Shown piece after piece: positions 35,453 to 48,566 of a DNA stretch of 59,929 nucleotides. Numbering within the stretch: position 1 is the stretch's first letter; every line of letters begins with the position of its first letter. The notes beneath the pieces are model-generated. The model was not told the DNA's origin. It did no database searches and saw only the letters and a program-made list of their open reading frames with translations. This DNA is from Afipia sp. Root123D2 (GTDB lineage Bacteria > Pseudomonadota > Alphaproteobacteria > Rhizobiales > Xanthobacteraceae). The translations under genes were made by a program, and so were the position numbers. Location: contig NZ_LMDP01000006.1 of the NCBI RefSeq assembly GCF_001425835.1, positions 1 through 59,929 on the forward strand, given 5' to 3'.

Positions 35453-36075
35453 CCCCTGCCGCGGCGTCGCCTCACGCCATCCCATTTCATACCGACGGCA
35501 TGCGCATCGGGCTGCTCGGCGGCTCGTTCAACCCGCCGCATGAAGCGCATCGCGCCATCAGCCTGTTCGCGATGAAGCGTCTGAAGCTCGACCGCATCTG
35601 GTGGCTGGTGACGCCGGGCAATCCGCTGAAGCAGGGCCGCGCGCTTCATACGCTCGACGAGCGGATGGCAGCGGCGCGCAAGGTGGCCAATCACCCGCGC
35701 ATCGACGTGAGCTGTCTCGAATACGTCATCGGCACCCGCTACACTTACGACACCATCGGTTATCTCCGCCGCCGCTGTGCCGGCGCGCGTTTCGTGTGGA
35801 TCATGGGCGCCGACAATCTCGCGCAGTTCCATCGCTGGGAAAACTGGCAGGGCATCGCTTCCCTGATGCCGATTGCGGTGATCGACCGCCCGCCGGACAG
35901 TTTTCGCGCCCTCGCCTCACCGGCCGCTCAGACGCTGGCGCGCTATCGGCTCGACGAACGCGATGCCGGGCGCCTTGCGGCACGGCGTCCCCCGGCATGG
36001 GCCTTCCTCACCGGTATGAAATCCGATCTGTCGTCGACCCGGTTGAGGAACCCGGACGGGAGCTGGACGATTTGA
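35449..36075 (+). CDS. nadD: Nicotinate-nucleotide adenylyltransferase
   Basis: A 208-residue nucleotidyltransferase. [14 protein letters not shown] is the ATP-binding signature and [15 protein letters not shown] holds the late (I/S)SST(R/x)R motif. It converts nicotinate mononucleotide to the dinucleotide in NAD synthesis. Translation begins at a GTG at 35449 that overlaps the proA TGA; the only early internal ATG (residue 18, MRIGLLGG) at 35500 would also give a complete enzyme, so the first 17 residues may not be translated. Confidence 0.93.
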   Translation: MTPAAASPHAIPFHTDGMRIGLLGGSFNPPHEAHRAISLFAMKRLKLDRIWWLVTPGNPLKQGRALHTLDERMAAARKVANHPRIDVSCLEYVIGTRYTYDTIGYLRRRCAGARFVWIMGADNLAQFHRWENWQGIASLMPIAVIDRPPDSFRALASPAAQTLARYRLDERDAGRLAARRPPAWAFLTGMKSDLSSTRLRNPDGSWTI

Positions 36076-36176
36076 CGGAACTGCACTGGAACATTGAAAC
36101 AGTTAACCCCACATGCGTATTATCATCGACGGGCGCCAAGGATTCGGCGCTCGCGATACAGTGAAAGGAGTGGTCC

Positions 36177-36587
36177 CTGACCGCATCTGTATTGTCCCGG
36201 GCCGGAGAAACCTCCACGCCCATCGCGGCCTTGAAGGCGCGTCCTGACGCCGACGAGACGCTGAACCTGATCCTCTCCCGCCTTGACGACATGAAGGCGG
36301 AAGAAACGGTCACCATCGACCTTCGCGGCAAATCCTCGATCACCGACTACATGGTCGTCACCTCCGGGCGAGCGAACCGTCACGTCGGCGCGATCGCGGA
36401 GAACGTCGCCAAAGGCCTGAAGGAGAGCGGGATCGCAAGTCCACACGTTGAAGGCCTGCCCAACTGCGATTGGGTGCTGATCGATTCGGGCGACGTGATC
36501 GTTCACGTCTTCAGGCCCGAAGTTCGCGAGTTCTACAATCTCGAAAAGATGTGGACCTCGGAGAAGCCGGCAGCGAAAAAGCGCTGA
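36177..36587 (+). CDS. rsfS: Ribosome silencing factor RsfS
   Basis: An RsfS/Iojap protein: LDDMKAEETVTIDLRGKSS, TDYMVVTSGRANRHVGAIAE and DWVLIDSGDVIVHVF are present. It binds L14 and blocks subunit joining during starvation. No ATG or GTG start exists in a sensible place. AAAGGAG at 36164-36170 lies six bases before an in-frame CTG at 36177, and a TTG at 36192 is the other choice. The first gives 136 residues, the second 131. The gene lies between nadD and rlmH as in many bacteria. Confidence 0.93.
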   Translation: MTASVLSRAGETSTPIAALKARPDADETLNLILSRLDDMKAEETVTIDLRGKSSITDYMVVTSGRANRHVGAIAENVAKGLKESGIASPHVEGLPNCDWVLIDSGDVIVHVFRPEVREFYNLEKMWTSEKPAAKKR

Positions 36588-36656
36588 CCGGCACTAACGC
36601 CATGGCCTGACGGCGGCGCGTATCAAACCGCGCGCCGACGTGATAGATGGCTTGTC

Positions 36657-37139
36657 ATGCGCCTTTCCGTGATCGCCATCGGCCGTTTGAAGCAAGGCCC
36701 CGAACGCGAACTTGCCGAACGCTACCGCGAGCGGTTCGACGACATCGGCCGCAAGCTCGGTTTCCGCGGCCTCGAGATTCATGAAATTCCCGAAAGCCGC
36801 AGCCGCGATGCCGCAACCCGGATCACCGAGGAAGCCGCCGCGATCGCGGCGCTGATCCCCGATAAATCCGCGCTGGTCGCGCTCGACGAGCGCGGCGACA
36901 ATATCGACAGCGCGGGTTTTGCGCGGCATCTTGGCCGGTGGCGGGACGAATCGGTGCCGTGCGCGGTCTTCACCATCGGCGGAGCAGACGGACTTTCGCC
37001 GGAATTGCGGCGTAGGGCCAAGCTGGGTGTCGCATTCGGCAAGGCGACGTGGCCGCACCAGATGGTCCGCGTGATGCTTCTCGAACAGATTTACCGCGCC
37101 GCGACCATTTTGTCGGGGCATCCCTATCATCGTGTATAG
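36657..37139 (+). CDS. rlmH: 23S rRNA (pseudouridine1915-N3)-methyltransferase RlmH
   Basis: A 160-residue SPOUT methyltransferase of normal length. The end contains the trefoil knot: FTIGGADGLSPELRRRA and the C-terminal LLEQIYRAATILSGHPYHR, which forms part of the active site. It methylates pseudouridine 1915 in helix 69 of assembled 70S ribosomes. It starts 69 bases after rsfS, and the pair is a conserved neighbourhood. Confidence 0.96.
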   Translation: MRLSVIAIGRLKQGPERELAERYRERFDDIGRKLGFRGLEIHEIPESRSRDAATRITEEAAAIAALIPDKSALVALDERGDNIDSAGFARHLGRWRDESVPCAVFTIGGADGLSPELRRRAKLGVAFGKATWPHQMVRVMLLEQIYRAATILSGHPYHRV

Positions 37140-37187
37140 AGCGCGTCGTACAGGCCCGAATCTTCAAGGCACAGAGCCGCTATCACC

Positions 37188-38543
37188 GTGATCAAAGCGA
37201 CACAGACATCCTGCGCAACCGTGCGCGGCCTCGGACGGGCCGGTGCCTTGGCGATCGTGATGTCGCTGTCATGCGCCGGCGGCTTCCCTCGTGAAGTACT
37301 CGCGCAGGCGCCGCCGCCCGCGACCCCGGCCAGCGCGCCCGATCAGGATGCCATCAAGCAACGCGAGCAGGAGCTGGAAGCCGCTCGCGCTCTGCAGCAG
37401 AAGGCCCTTGAGACGCAGAACAAGCTCAAGGCCGAGATCGCCGCCATCGGCCAGGATCGCACCAAACTCAATCAGCAATTGATCGACAGCGCCAAGCGCG
37501 TGCGCGACATCGAAGACAAGATCACAGACACCGAGGGCCGCCTGCGCCCGCTCGATGCCCGCGAGATGCAGATTCGCGTGTCACTCGATTCACGGCGTGA
37601 CGAAATCTCCGAAGTGCTGGCGGCGCTGCAGCGGGCCGGACGACGCGCCCCGCCGGCGCTGCTGGTGCGCCCCGAGGATGCGTTGCAATCGCTGCGCACG
37701 GCGATGCTGCTGGGCGCCGCGGTGCCCGACATGCGGGCCCGGGCGCGCAAGCTGGCGAGCGATCTCGGCGAACTGATCACCTTGCGCAAGAACATCTCCG
37801 AGCAGCGCAACCAGCTCGCTCAGGATCGCGACCGCCTCAACGAGGACCAGACGCGGCTCGCAGCACTGATCCAGGAGCGGCAGAAGAATCAAAGCGACGC
37901 CGAACGAGACATGGAGGCCGAGCGGCAACGCGCGGTGACGCTATCGCGTCAGGTCGACAGCCTTCAGGGCCTGATCGCCAAGATGGAAGCTGACCTCAAA
38001 AGCGCCGCAAAAGCAGCGGCAGCTGCGGAGGCAACGGGCGCGCCGGACGGGAAGCCGGATCTGCGGGCTCTCAAGGATCCCGGACGGCTCAGCCCCGCCA
38101 TCGCTTTCGCTTCCGCGAAGCGGCTGCTGCCACTCCCGGTTAACGGCACGACGATTCGCAACTTTGGCGGTTCCGACGGTAATGGAGGCCAGGAAAAGGG
38201 CATTTCGATCGCCACCAGGCCCGGGGCACAGGTCACAACCCCGTGTGATGGCTGGGTTGTTTATGCCGGTCCGTTCCGTAGTTACGGACAACTCTTGATC
38301 CTCAACGCAGGCGGCGGGTATCATGTCCTCATCGCCGGGATGGAACGTATTTCGGTCAACATTGGCCAGTTCGTTCTGACGGGAGAGCCGGTCGCGACAA
38401 TGGGAACACAATCCCAGGTGGCCTCAATTCTGGCGGCACCTTCGAGCCAGCCCGTGTTGTATGTCGAGTTTCGTAAGGACGGGACTCCAATCGATCCAGG
38501 TCCATGGTGGGCCGCAGGTAAAGGCGAAAAGGTTCGCGGATGA
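37188..38543 (+). CDS. EnvC-like murein hydrolase activator, degenerate M23 domain
   Basis: A 451-residue exported protein (GTG start at 37188, signal segment including LAIVMSLSCAGG). Residues 60-290 are long coiled coils with repeats such as QEQELEAARALQQKALE and many Arg/Gln/Glu heptads. The last 130 residues are a LytM/M23-type domain (TTPCDGWVVYAGPFRSYGQ, LILNAGGGYHVLIAGM). The HxxxD and HxH zinc ligands of active M23 enzymes are missing: EKGISIA stands in place of the first site. That matches EnvC, which activates amidases without cutting peptidoglycan. Its stop overlaps the ctpA-type start (ATGA). Confidence 0.88.
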   Translation: MIKATQTSCATVRGLGRAGALAIVMSLSCAGGFPREVLAQAPPPATPASAPDQDAIKQREQELEAARALQQKALETQNKLKAEIAAIGQDRTKLNQQLIDSAKRVRDIEDKITDTEGRLRPLDAREMQIRVSLDSRRDEISEVLAALQRAGRRAPPALLVRPEDALQSLRTAMLLGAAVPDMRARARKLASDLGELITLRKNISEQRNQLAQDRDRLNEDQTRLAALIQERQKNQSDAERDMEAERQRAVTLSRQVDSLQGLIAKMEADLKSAAKAAAAAEATGAPDGKPDLRALKDPGRLSPAIAFASAKRLLPLPVNGTTIRNFGGSDGNGGQEKGISIATRPGAQVTTPCDGWVVYAGPFRSYGQLLILNAGGGYHVLIAGMERISVNIGQFVLTGEPVATMGTQSQVASILAAPSSQPVLYVEFRKDGTPIDPGPWWAAGKGEKVRG

Positions 38544-39886
38544 TGCGCAAGACTTCTCTGATTCTTCTGAGCGCAGCGGCGGGTGCCGCGTTGACACTGT
38601 TTATGACGCAGCCGCGCGCCACGCTGATGGGATCGACCGCGCGGGCCGCCGCCGCCGATACCTATCGCCAACTCAATCTGTTCGGCGACGTATTCGACCG
38701 GGTTCGCAGCGACTACGTCGAAAAGCCGGACGACAAGAAGCTCGTCGAATCGGCAATCAGCGGAATGCTGACCGGCCTCGATCCGCACTCGAGCTACATG
38801 GACGCGAAAAGCTTCAAGGACATGCAGGTGCAGACCCGCGGCGAATTCGGCGGTCTCGGCATCGAAGTCACCATGGAAGACGGCCTGATCAAGGTCGTGT
38901 CGCCGATCGACGACACTCCGGCGTCCAAGGCCGGCATCATGGCCAACGACATCATCACCAATCTGGACGATGAAGCAGTTCAGGGTCTGACGCTCAATCA
39001 GGCCGTTGAAAAGATGCGTGGCCCGATCAACACCAAGATCAGGCTGAAGATCATCCGCAAGGGTCAGGACAAGCCGATCGAGGTCACGCTGACCCGCGAC
39101 AACATCCGCGTCCGCGCGGTACGCGCGCGCGTCGAGAGCGGCGACATCGCCTATATCCGCATCACTTCTTTCAACGAGCAGACCACCGAAGGACTGAAGC
39201 GCGAGATGGCCAATCTCACGCAGCAGATCGGCCCCGACAAGATCAAGGGCTACATCCTCGACCTGCGCAACAATCCGGGCGGTCTGCTTGAGGAAGCCGT
39301 GTCGGTGTCCGACGCGTTCCTCGATCGCGGCGAGATCGTCTCAACCCGCGGCCGCAACGCCGAGGAAACCCAGCGCCGCACCGCCAAATCCGGCGATCTC
39401 GCCAAGGGCAAACCGGTGATCGTGCTGATCAACGGCGGTTCGGCGTCGGCATCCGAAATTGTCGCCGGCGCATTGCAGGACCACAAGCGCGCGACGCTGG
39501 TCGGCACGCGCTCGTTCGGCAAGGGCTCGGTGCAGACCATCATCCCGCTCGGATCGGGCAACGGCGCGCTGCGCCTGACCACCGCGCGTTACTTCACGCC
39601 GTCCGGCAAGTCGATCCAGGCCAAGGGCATCACGCCGGACATTGAGGTCCTGCAGGACGTGCCCGAGGAGCTGAAGTCGCGCACCGACACCAAGGGGGAA
39701 GCCTCGCTGCGCGGCCACCTCAAGGCCGAAGGGCAGGAAGAAACCGGCTCGCAGTCCTACGTGCCGCCCGATGCCAAGGACGACAAGGCGCTGAAGACCG
39801 CTGACGACCTGCTGCACGGGATCAAGCACAACGCCTCGAACACGACTCCGGCCGCGACAGACAAGAACAAGGCGAAGGCCAACTGA
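38540..39886 (+). CDS. S41 C-terminal processing protease (CtpA type)
   Basis: A 448-residue exported serine protease. After a signal segment (LILLSAAAGAALTLF) come a DPHSSYMD region, a PDZ domain (about 90-180, GGLGIEVTMEDGLIKVVSP) and the S41 domain. The catalytic Ser is in NGGSASASEIVAGALQ and the Lys in RSFGKGSVQT. Such proteases trim periplasmic proteins and peptidoglycan hydrolases. Genetic coupling to the EnvC-like gene by an ATGA overlap suggests a joint role in cell-wall processing. The C-terminal 60 residues are low-complexity. Confidence 0.93.
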   Translation: MMRKTSLILLSAAAGAALTLFMTQPRATLMGSTARAAAADTYRQLNLFGDVFDRVRSDYVEKPDDKKLVESAISGMLTGLDPHSSYMDAKSFKDMQVQTRGEFGGLGIEVTMEDGLIKVVSPIDDTPASKAGIMANDIITNLDDEAVQGLTLNQAVEKMRGPINTKIRLKIIRKGQDKPIEVTLTRDNIRVRAVRARVESGDIAYIRITSFNEQTTEGLKREMANLTQQIGPDKIKGYILDLRNNPGGLLEEAVSVSDAFLDRGEIVSTRGRNAEETQRRTAKSGDLAKGKPVIVLINGGSASASEIVAGALQDHKRATLVGTRSFGKGSVQTIIPLGSGNGALRLTTARYFTPSGKSIQAKGITPDIEVLQDVPEELKSRTDTKGEASLRGHLKAEGQEETGSQSYVPPDAKDDKALKTADDLLHGIKHNASNTTPAATDKNKAKAN

Positions 39887-39917
39887 GCGATCGGTTCGAT
39901 TTCATTTATCCACGACC

Positions 39918-39944
39918 AGGGCGGCCCAATGGGCCGCCCTTTTC
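39918..39944 (+). terminator. Terminator after the CtpA-type gene
   Basis: AGGGCGGCCC and GGGCCGCCCT pair around a 3-base loop, followed by TTTCG. It lies about 30 bases after the stop codon. Confidence 0.75.
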
Positions 39945-40037
39945 GTTGCGCGCTGACCTGATCGAGAACGCCTTTCGGCCGGAAGCCTTGACCCGCCGTG
40001 GTAGGATTCAGCCGATTGATTCGCGAGGTTCCCGGCA

Positions 40038-41243
40038 GTGACCACCGACGATCTCAGCGCACCGCTAGGGCAGGACCGCCCCCGCAAGCGACGGGCCCGA
40101 CTTCCGTTCACGGCGCCGCAAGCGATTGCGGCGCTGCTCGGCCTGTTTCTGCTGACATTCGCCGGTTTCGCATTGTTCAACCATGATCCGCTCGGCGGCG
40201 AGCCGCTGGCGAAGGTCGCCTACGACCCGGCGACACTGCCATCCGAGAAACCCGCCAAACCTTCGACCGGCGCGCCAGCATCCGCCTCCCCGTCGACCAT
40301 GACCGACACCAGCCACGGCCAACGCACCGTGACCATCATCGACGGTTCCAGCGGCCAGCGTCATGACATGGTGATCGGCGGCGGCGCGGCGGCAATGCCC
40401 GGCGCCGCGGCACCCGCTTCGCCGGCGCTATCGTCAACCGGCATCAATCCAAAGCTGCTGGAAAAATCCCGCTACGGCATGATTCCGGTCATCGCCGGCG
40501 GACTGAAACCGTCGCAGGCCTATGCGGCGGGAACCGATCTTGAACGCGCCCGCGCGGCAACGATGCCGAGCGTCGCCATCGTCATCACCGGCCTCGGCGT
40601 CGGCGCCGCCAAGACCACCGAGGCAATCACGAAATTACCCGGCGCCGTGACGCTGGCCTTCACGCCATATGGCTCCGAGCCCAACATGCTGGTGGAACGC
40701 GCCCGCGCGCAGAAGCACGAGGTGTTGCTACAGGTCCCGATGGAGCCGTTCAACTATCCCGACAACGATCCCGGACCGCAGACGCTGCTGACGACGCAGA
40801 CGCCGGAACAGAACATCGATCGCCTGACGTGGCACATGAGCCGGTTTCAGGGCTATGTCGGTCTGGCGAATTTTATGGGATCGCGCTTCGTCGTGACCGA
40901 CGACGCCATGCAACCGATCATCAAGGAAGCCGCCAAACGCGGGCTCGTTTATCTCGACGACGGTGCGGCGCCGCGCAGTGTCGCCGGTCCGCTGGCGGAG
41001 GCGCAGACCGTTCCGTTCGCAACCGCCGACGCCATCATCGATTCCGTGCCGACCGCGGCGGAAATCGACAAGGCACTGGCGAAGCTGGAAAGCATCGCCC
41101 GCGAGCGCGGCAAGGCAGTCGGCGTGGCGTCGGCGCTGCCGGTATCGATCGAGCACATCGCAGCATGGGCGAAGGGGCTGGAGAGCCGCGGCCTCCTGCT
41201 GGTGCCGTTGACAACGGCGATGACAAAATCAAAATCGAGCTGA
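40038..41243 (+). CDS. Divergent polysaccharide deacetylase family protein (YibQ-like)
   Basis: A 401-residue protein starting at a GTG. A cytoplasmic basic N-terminus (RPRKRRARLP) is followed by one transmembrane helix (AIAALLGLFLLTFAGFALF), then a Pro/Ala-rich linker to about residue 140, and the DUF610/YibQ domain: PSVAIVITGLGVG, VTLAFTPYGSEPN, HEVLLQVPMEPFNYPDNDPG and MGSRFVVTDDAMQPI. The family resembles polysaccharide deacetylases but its activity is not established. It often follows EnvC and CtpA genes, as here, so a cell-envelope role is likely. Confidence 0.88.
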   Translation: MTTDDLSAPLGQDRPRKRRARLPFTAPQAIAALLGLFLLTFAGFALFNHDPLGGEPLAKVAYDPATLPSEKPAKPSTGAPASASPSTMTDTSHGQRTVTIIDGSSGQRHDMVIGGGAAAMPGAAAPASPALSSTGINPKLLEKSRYGMIPVIAGGLKPSQAYAAGTDLERARAATMPSVAIVITGLGVGAAKTTEAITKLPGAVTLAFTPYGSEPNMLVERARAQKHEVLLQVPMEPFNYPDNDPGPQTLLTTQTPEQNIDRLTWHMSRFQGYVGLANFMGSRFVVTDDAMQPIIKEAAKRGLVYLDDGAAPRSVAGPLAEAQTVPFATADAIIDSVPTAAEIDKALAKLESIARERGKAVGVASALPVSIEHIAAWAKGLESRGLLLVPLTTAMTKSKSS

Positions 41244-41336
41244 GAGCCGGTCCCTTCCGACTCACACAGCCGCTCACGTGACCCGGGCCACGACGCCGAT
41301 ACAGTCACATACGGGCCGGAACAAGGTTTGGATCGA

Positions 41337-41837
41337 ATGACGCGTTACGAAGAACTGCCCTATCGGACCTGCGTCGGGATGATGCTGCTGAACTCCGAGG
41401 GACTGGTCTTCATCGGCCGCCGTGCCGGCGGGATCGAACATGTCGACGAGACTCACGTCTGGCAGATGCCGCAAGGCGGCGTCGATTCCGGCGAGGACAC
41501 CTGGAGCGCGGCGAAGCGAGAACTCTACGAGGAAACCAACGCCCGTTCGGTTGAGAAGCTTGCCGAAGTCCCCGAATGGCTGACCTACGACATTCCCCGC
41601 ACCGTCGCCGGACGCGCCTGGAAGGGCCGCTATCGCGGGCAGAAGCAAAAATGGTACGCGGTGCGCTTCACCGGCGACGACAGCGAGATCAACATCGTCT
41701 CGCCGGCCGGGCATAAACCCGAATTCGTCAAATGGCGCTGGGAGCCGATGAAGAACCTGCCCGGACTGGTGGTGCCGTTCAAACGTCCGGTCTATGAGCG
41801 GGTGGTCGAGGAATTCTCGCGCTTCGCCAGGAAATAG
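41337..41837 (+). CDS. rppH: RNA pyrophosphohydrolase RppH
   Basis: A 166-residue Nudix hydrolase from the ATG at 41337; a TTG three codons upstream is an alternative. The Nudix box reads [20 protein letters not shown], followed by TNA where the general consensus has a Gly; this is seen in other alphaproteobacterial members. [11 protein letters not shown] and [18 protein letters not shown] are further family motifs. It removes pyrophosphate from the 5' end of mRNAs and so starts their decay. It is convergent with atpC, with a shared terminator. Confidence 0.93.
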   Translation: MTRYEELPYRTCVGMMLLNSEGLVFIGRRAGGIEHVDETHVWQMPQGGVDSGEDTWSAAKRELYEETNARSVEKLAEVPEWLTYDIPRTVAGRAWKGRYRGQKQKWYAVRFTGDDSEINIVSPAGHKPEFVKWRWEPMKNLPGLVVPFKRPVYERVVEEFSRFARK

Positions 41838-41862
41838 CGTTGTGCGCTGACCTTCGGAAAGC

Positions 41863-41893
41863 AAAAGCCCCGCACTGGCGGGGCTTTTTTTAA
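41863..41893. terminator. Bidirectional terminator between rppH and atpC
   Basis: AAAAGCCCCGC and GCGGGGCTTTT pair around ACTG, with a T7 run on the plus strand and a T-run on the other. It serves both convergent transcripts. Confidence 0.9.
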
Positions 41894-41911
41894 TCCGTAT
41901 GGATCGCGGGA

Positions 41912-42322
41912 TCAGTGCATCGCCGTCGAGACGACGTAACTCTGGATCGCCTTGAAGTGGTCGAGGCGGGTGATGGCGCGGTCGAGCGCGCTGCCGGGCT
42001 CCTCGTCCTTCAACTGCTCTTCCATTTCCTCGATCCGACTTGCGAACGCTTCGCGATCGAGTTCGGCGAGCGAGGTCGCGGTGTCGGCAAGGACCGTCAA
42101 GCCCTTCTCGGACACTTCGGCAAGACCGCCGAGCACGATGATCTTCTCGTGCTTGCCGCCGACCGTCACTGTCATGATGCCGGGGCGCACGCTCGCGACC
42201 AGCGGCGAGTGTCCGGCAAGCACGCCGAAATCACCCTCGATGCCAGGAACGTCTACCTGCTCGACTTCACCTGAGAAGGCGATCTTTTCCGGCGACACAA
42301 GATCGAAGTGAAAGGTAGCCAT
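41912..42322 (-). CDS. atpC: ATP synthase epsilon subunit
   Basis: A 136-residue F1 epsilon subunit: [18 protein letters not shown], then [19 protein letters not shown], and a C-terminal helical hairpin ([15 protein letters not shown]) that can act as an inhibitory arm. It is the last gene of the atpHAGDC operon and follows atpD by 6 bases. The F0 genes are absent from this window, as expected in alphaproteobacteria with split atp operons. Confidence 0.96.
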   Translation of the reverse strand: MATFHFDLVSPEKIAFSGEVEQVDVPGIEGDFGVLAGHSPLVASVRPGIMTVTVGGKHEKIIVLGGLAEVSEKGLTVLADTATSLAELDREAFASRIEEMEEQLKDEEPGSALDRAITRLDHFKAIQSYVVSTAMH

Positions 42323-42328
42323 GTTCGA

Positions 42329-44187
<1,859 letters not shown>

Positions 44188-44197
44188 GGATCGCCCC

Positions 44198-45079
44198 TCA
44201 GATTGCCTCGGCACCGGAGATGATTTCGATCAGTTCCTTCGTAATCATCGCCTGGCGAGTACGGTTGTAGATCAGCGTCTGCTTGCGGATCATGTCGCCC
44301 GCGTTGCGGGTCGCGTTGTCCATCGCGCTCATCTGCGCGCCGTAGAATGATGCATTGTTTTCGAGCAGCGCACGGAACACCTGCATGGCAAGATTGCGCG
44401 GCAGCAAGTCCGCAAGAATCTCGTTTTCCTCGGGCTCGTAGTCGTACACCGCGGATGCACCCGCGGCCTGATCGTTCTTCTGCTCGATCACCAGCGGGAT
44501 GATCTGCTGCGCGGTCGGAACCTGCGCGATCACCGACTTGAAGCGCGCATAGAACAGCGTGCAGACGTCGAATTCGCCGGCGTTGAACCGCGCGACCACT
44601 TTCTTGGCGATCTGTTCGGCATTCTTGAAGCCGAGCTGCTTCACCGAGCGCAGTTCGACATGCTCGACGATCTGCTTGTCGAACTGGCGGCGGAGCTGCT
44701 CGTAGCCCTTGCGGCCGACGCAGAAAAACTTGACCTCTTTGCCCTGATTCATCAGCGCCAGCGCGCGTTCGCGCGCAAGGCGGACGATCGACGAGTTGAA
44801 CGCGCCGGACAGGCCACGCTCGCCGGTGCAGACCAGCAGCAGATGAACCCGGTCATTGCCGGTGCCGGCCAGCAACACCGGGGCGCTGTCGGAACCGGCC
44901 GTCGCAGTGGCGATGTTGCTGATCACCGCGTCCATGCGCTCGGCATAGGGGCGCGCGGCTTCGGCCGCAGTCTGCGCACGGCGCAGCTTCGACGCCGCGA
45001 CCATCTGCATGGCCTTGGTGATCTTTTGCGTCGCCTTGGTCGAGGCGATGCGGACGCGCATGTCCTTGAGAGAAGCCAT
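44198..45079 (-). CDS. atpG: ATP synthase gamma subunit
   Basis: A 293-residue rotor subunit. [20 protein letters not shown] is the N-terminal helix, and [18 protein letters not shown] with the final [14 protein letters not shown] the C-terminal helix that turns inside the alpha3beta3 ring. Length is normal for alphaproteobacteria. It is separated from atpA by 123 bases that hold a palindromic repeat, and followed by ohr. Confidence 0.97.
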   Translation of the reverse strand: MASLKDMRVRIASTKATQKITKAMQMVAASKLRRAQTAAEAARPYAERMDAVISNIATATAGSDSAPVLLAGTGNDRVHLLLVCTGERGLSGAFNSSIVRLARERALALMNQGKEVKFFCVGRKGYEQLRRQFDKQIVEHVELRSVKQLGFKNAEQIAKKVVARFNAGEFDVCTLFYARFKSVIAQVPTAQQIIPLVIEQKNDQAAGASAVYDYEPEENEILADLLPRNLAMQVFRALLENNASFYGAQMSAMDNATRNAGDMIRKQTLIYNRTRQAMITKELIEIISGAEAI

Positions 45080-45116
45080 GTCCTAATCAGCCGCTTTCGA
45101 TCTAACCTGTGTCTCT

Positions 45117-45197
45117 ATCCTGTCATGCCCGGCGTTGCGCCGGGCATCTCGCTGATGTGCGACCTGTCGAAATGGCCGGAACGGGTCCGGCCATGAC
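45117..45197. repeat. Composite palindromic repeat inside the atp operon
   Basis: TCATGCCCGGC-GTT-GCGCCGGGCATC is followed by AATGGCCGGAAC-GGGTCCGGCCATGACGG. The two halves can fold separately or pair with each other (TCATGCCCGG with CCGGCCATGA). It fills most of the gap between atpA and atpG and matches the type at 30548-30660. Confidence 0.7.
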
Positions 45198-45202
45198 GGC
45201 AA

Positions 45203-47295
<2,093 letters not shown>

Positions 47296-47994
47296 GAAAA
47301 CGCTCTCTGCTGTCGACAATCCAAGGGAAAAGACATCGCCCCAAAGCGGCACCACGCACGGCGCCAAGCGATCCCTAAGTCCTTGGAATTCAAGCTGGAC
47401 TTCGATTTTCGGCCGGACCGATGGATCCAGCGCGTTAAAATCGTCGGTTTGCTAACATAGCGAGCGCGCAGGTGCAACATGACGACGCGTGCCAATGCAT
47501 CTTCACAGACGCCTGTTTGTCGCAGGCTTCGAGATCAGAGCAACGAAGCTGAGACGAAGGTCGCAGATCGGGTCGCCGTGTCTCCGGCGGGAAGCCCGGG
47601 TCGACTTCCCCGGAACGAATCCGGGCGGCCGCCCCGGTCATCGGCTGACGCCCGTACGCGATATCCCGCCTGCGAGCCGCCCGCCTCAAGCATAGAGCCA
47701 TGCCTAAATCGCATTTCTCGCCACTGAACCGATGCCGTTTTTTTACTTGCTGGACCCCAGCCAAATCTTCGAACATCGGTAATCAAAAGTATAGGTCGAT
47801 AAATACCAAGTTATTTTCCAATATTATGGAAGATATAAAGATTAATTGGCGAGCCGGTAATATATTTCCCGACTTCTGGAACCAAATACCGTGCCGTGCT
47901 TACGCCTTATTATTGAATGATCCGTCCCGCTCGGTATGCGGCGGCACCCATTAGCCAGCCGCCGGACGAATCTACGATTATGAGGGACAGATAT
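47296..47994. other. Long divergent intergenic region with an AT-rich island
   Basis: About 700 bases between atpH and the RlpA-like gene. The half next to atpH has core-like GC content and the atp promoter. From about 47735 to 47900 the sequence becomes strikingly AT-rich (for example CCAATATTATGGAAGATATAAAGATTAATTGG in two pieces), unlike anything around it. A short frame (47700-47954) has no domain. The AT-rich part may be a promoter or protein-binding region for the RlpA-like gene or foreign DNA. Confidence 0.5.
47449..47477 (-). promoter_or_regulatory. Possible promoter of the atpHAGDC operon
   Basis: On the minus strand TTGCAC (47472-47477) and TAGCAA (47449-47454) are 17 bases apart. 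The -10 element lies about 154 bases upstream of the atpH GTG. A moderate consensus match only. Confidence 0.35.
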
Positions 47995-48435
47995 ATGATT
48001 AATACTGCGAAGAGGCTGATGCCGCGATCCTCCGGGATTCGGAACGCCTCCGCGATTGCCGCTGCCGCCGGGATGATCGTCCTGAGTGCTTCGGCAAGTG
48101 ATGCCGGGCAACGCAAGCACCACTGGCGCAATGCCAACGCTTCGATGAGCTCGGGCCACAGCTTTTCCGGCAAGGCCTCCTTTTACGGCAACGAGTCCGG
48201 CAGCAAGACTGCCTCAGGCCAGCGCTTCAATCAGAACGCCATGACCGCCGCTCATCGCTCCTTGCCGTTCGGCACCAAGCTCAAGGTTACCCACGGCGGC
48301 CGCAGCGTGGTCGTCACCATCAATGACCGTGGCCCCTTCATCCGTGGCCGCGTTCTCGACCTGTCGAAAGGCGCCGCCCGCGCCATCGGCCTCACCAGCC
48401 GCGGTGTCGGCCAGGTGGTTGCAGAAGTTCAGTAA
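47995..48435 (+). CDS. RlpA-like septal ring protein (DPBB domain)
   Basis: A 146-residue protein from the ATG at 47995, preceded by GAGGGA; an ATG at 47980 is an alternative. A basic start and a hydrophobic segment ([21 protein letters not shown]) form a signal peptide. The double-psi beta-barrel follows: [36 protein letters not shown] and [18 protein letters not shown], with the catalytic Asp of RlpA transglycosylases (NDRGPF). It lacks the SPOR domain of longer RlpA proteins. It probably cuts naked glycan strands in peptidoglycan. Confidence 0.9.
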   Translation: MINTAKRLMPRSSGIRNASAIAAAAGMIVLSASASDAGQRKHHWRNANASMSSGHSFSGKASFYGNESGSKTASGQRFNQNAMTAAHRSLPFGTKLKVTHGGRSVVVTINDRGPFIRGRVLDLSKGAARAIGLTSRGVGQVVAEVQ

Positions 48436-48513
48436 GCGTAGCGTACAGGCGCGGTTCGATCGATCGCGCCTGAGTTGAGTTCGCGTTGAGTTGCGTAAAC
48501 GTCGAGTCGCGTG

Positions 48514-48548
48514 AAAAAGCCGGCACCGGTTGTGCCGGCTTTTTTCTT
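48514..48548 (+). terminator. Terminator between the RlpA-like gene and priA
   Basis: AAAAAGCCGGCAC and GTGCCGGCTTTTTT pair around CGGTT-type loop bases. T- and A-runs on both sides let it serve both convergent genes. Confidence 0.9.
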
Positions 48549-48566
48549 TGATCGCTGCAGGCGCGC

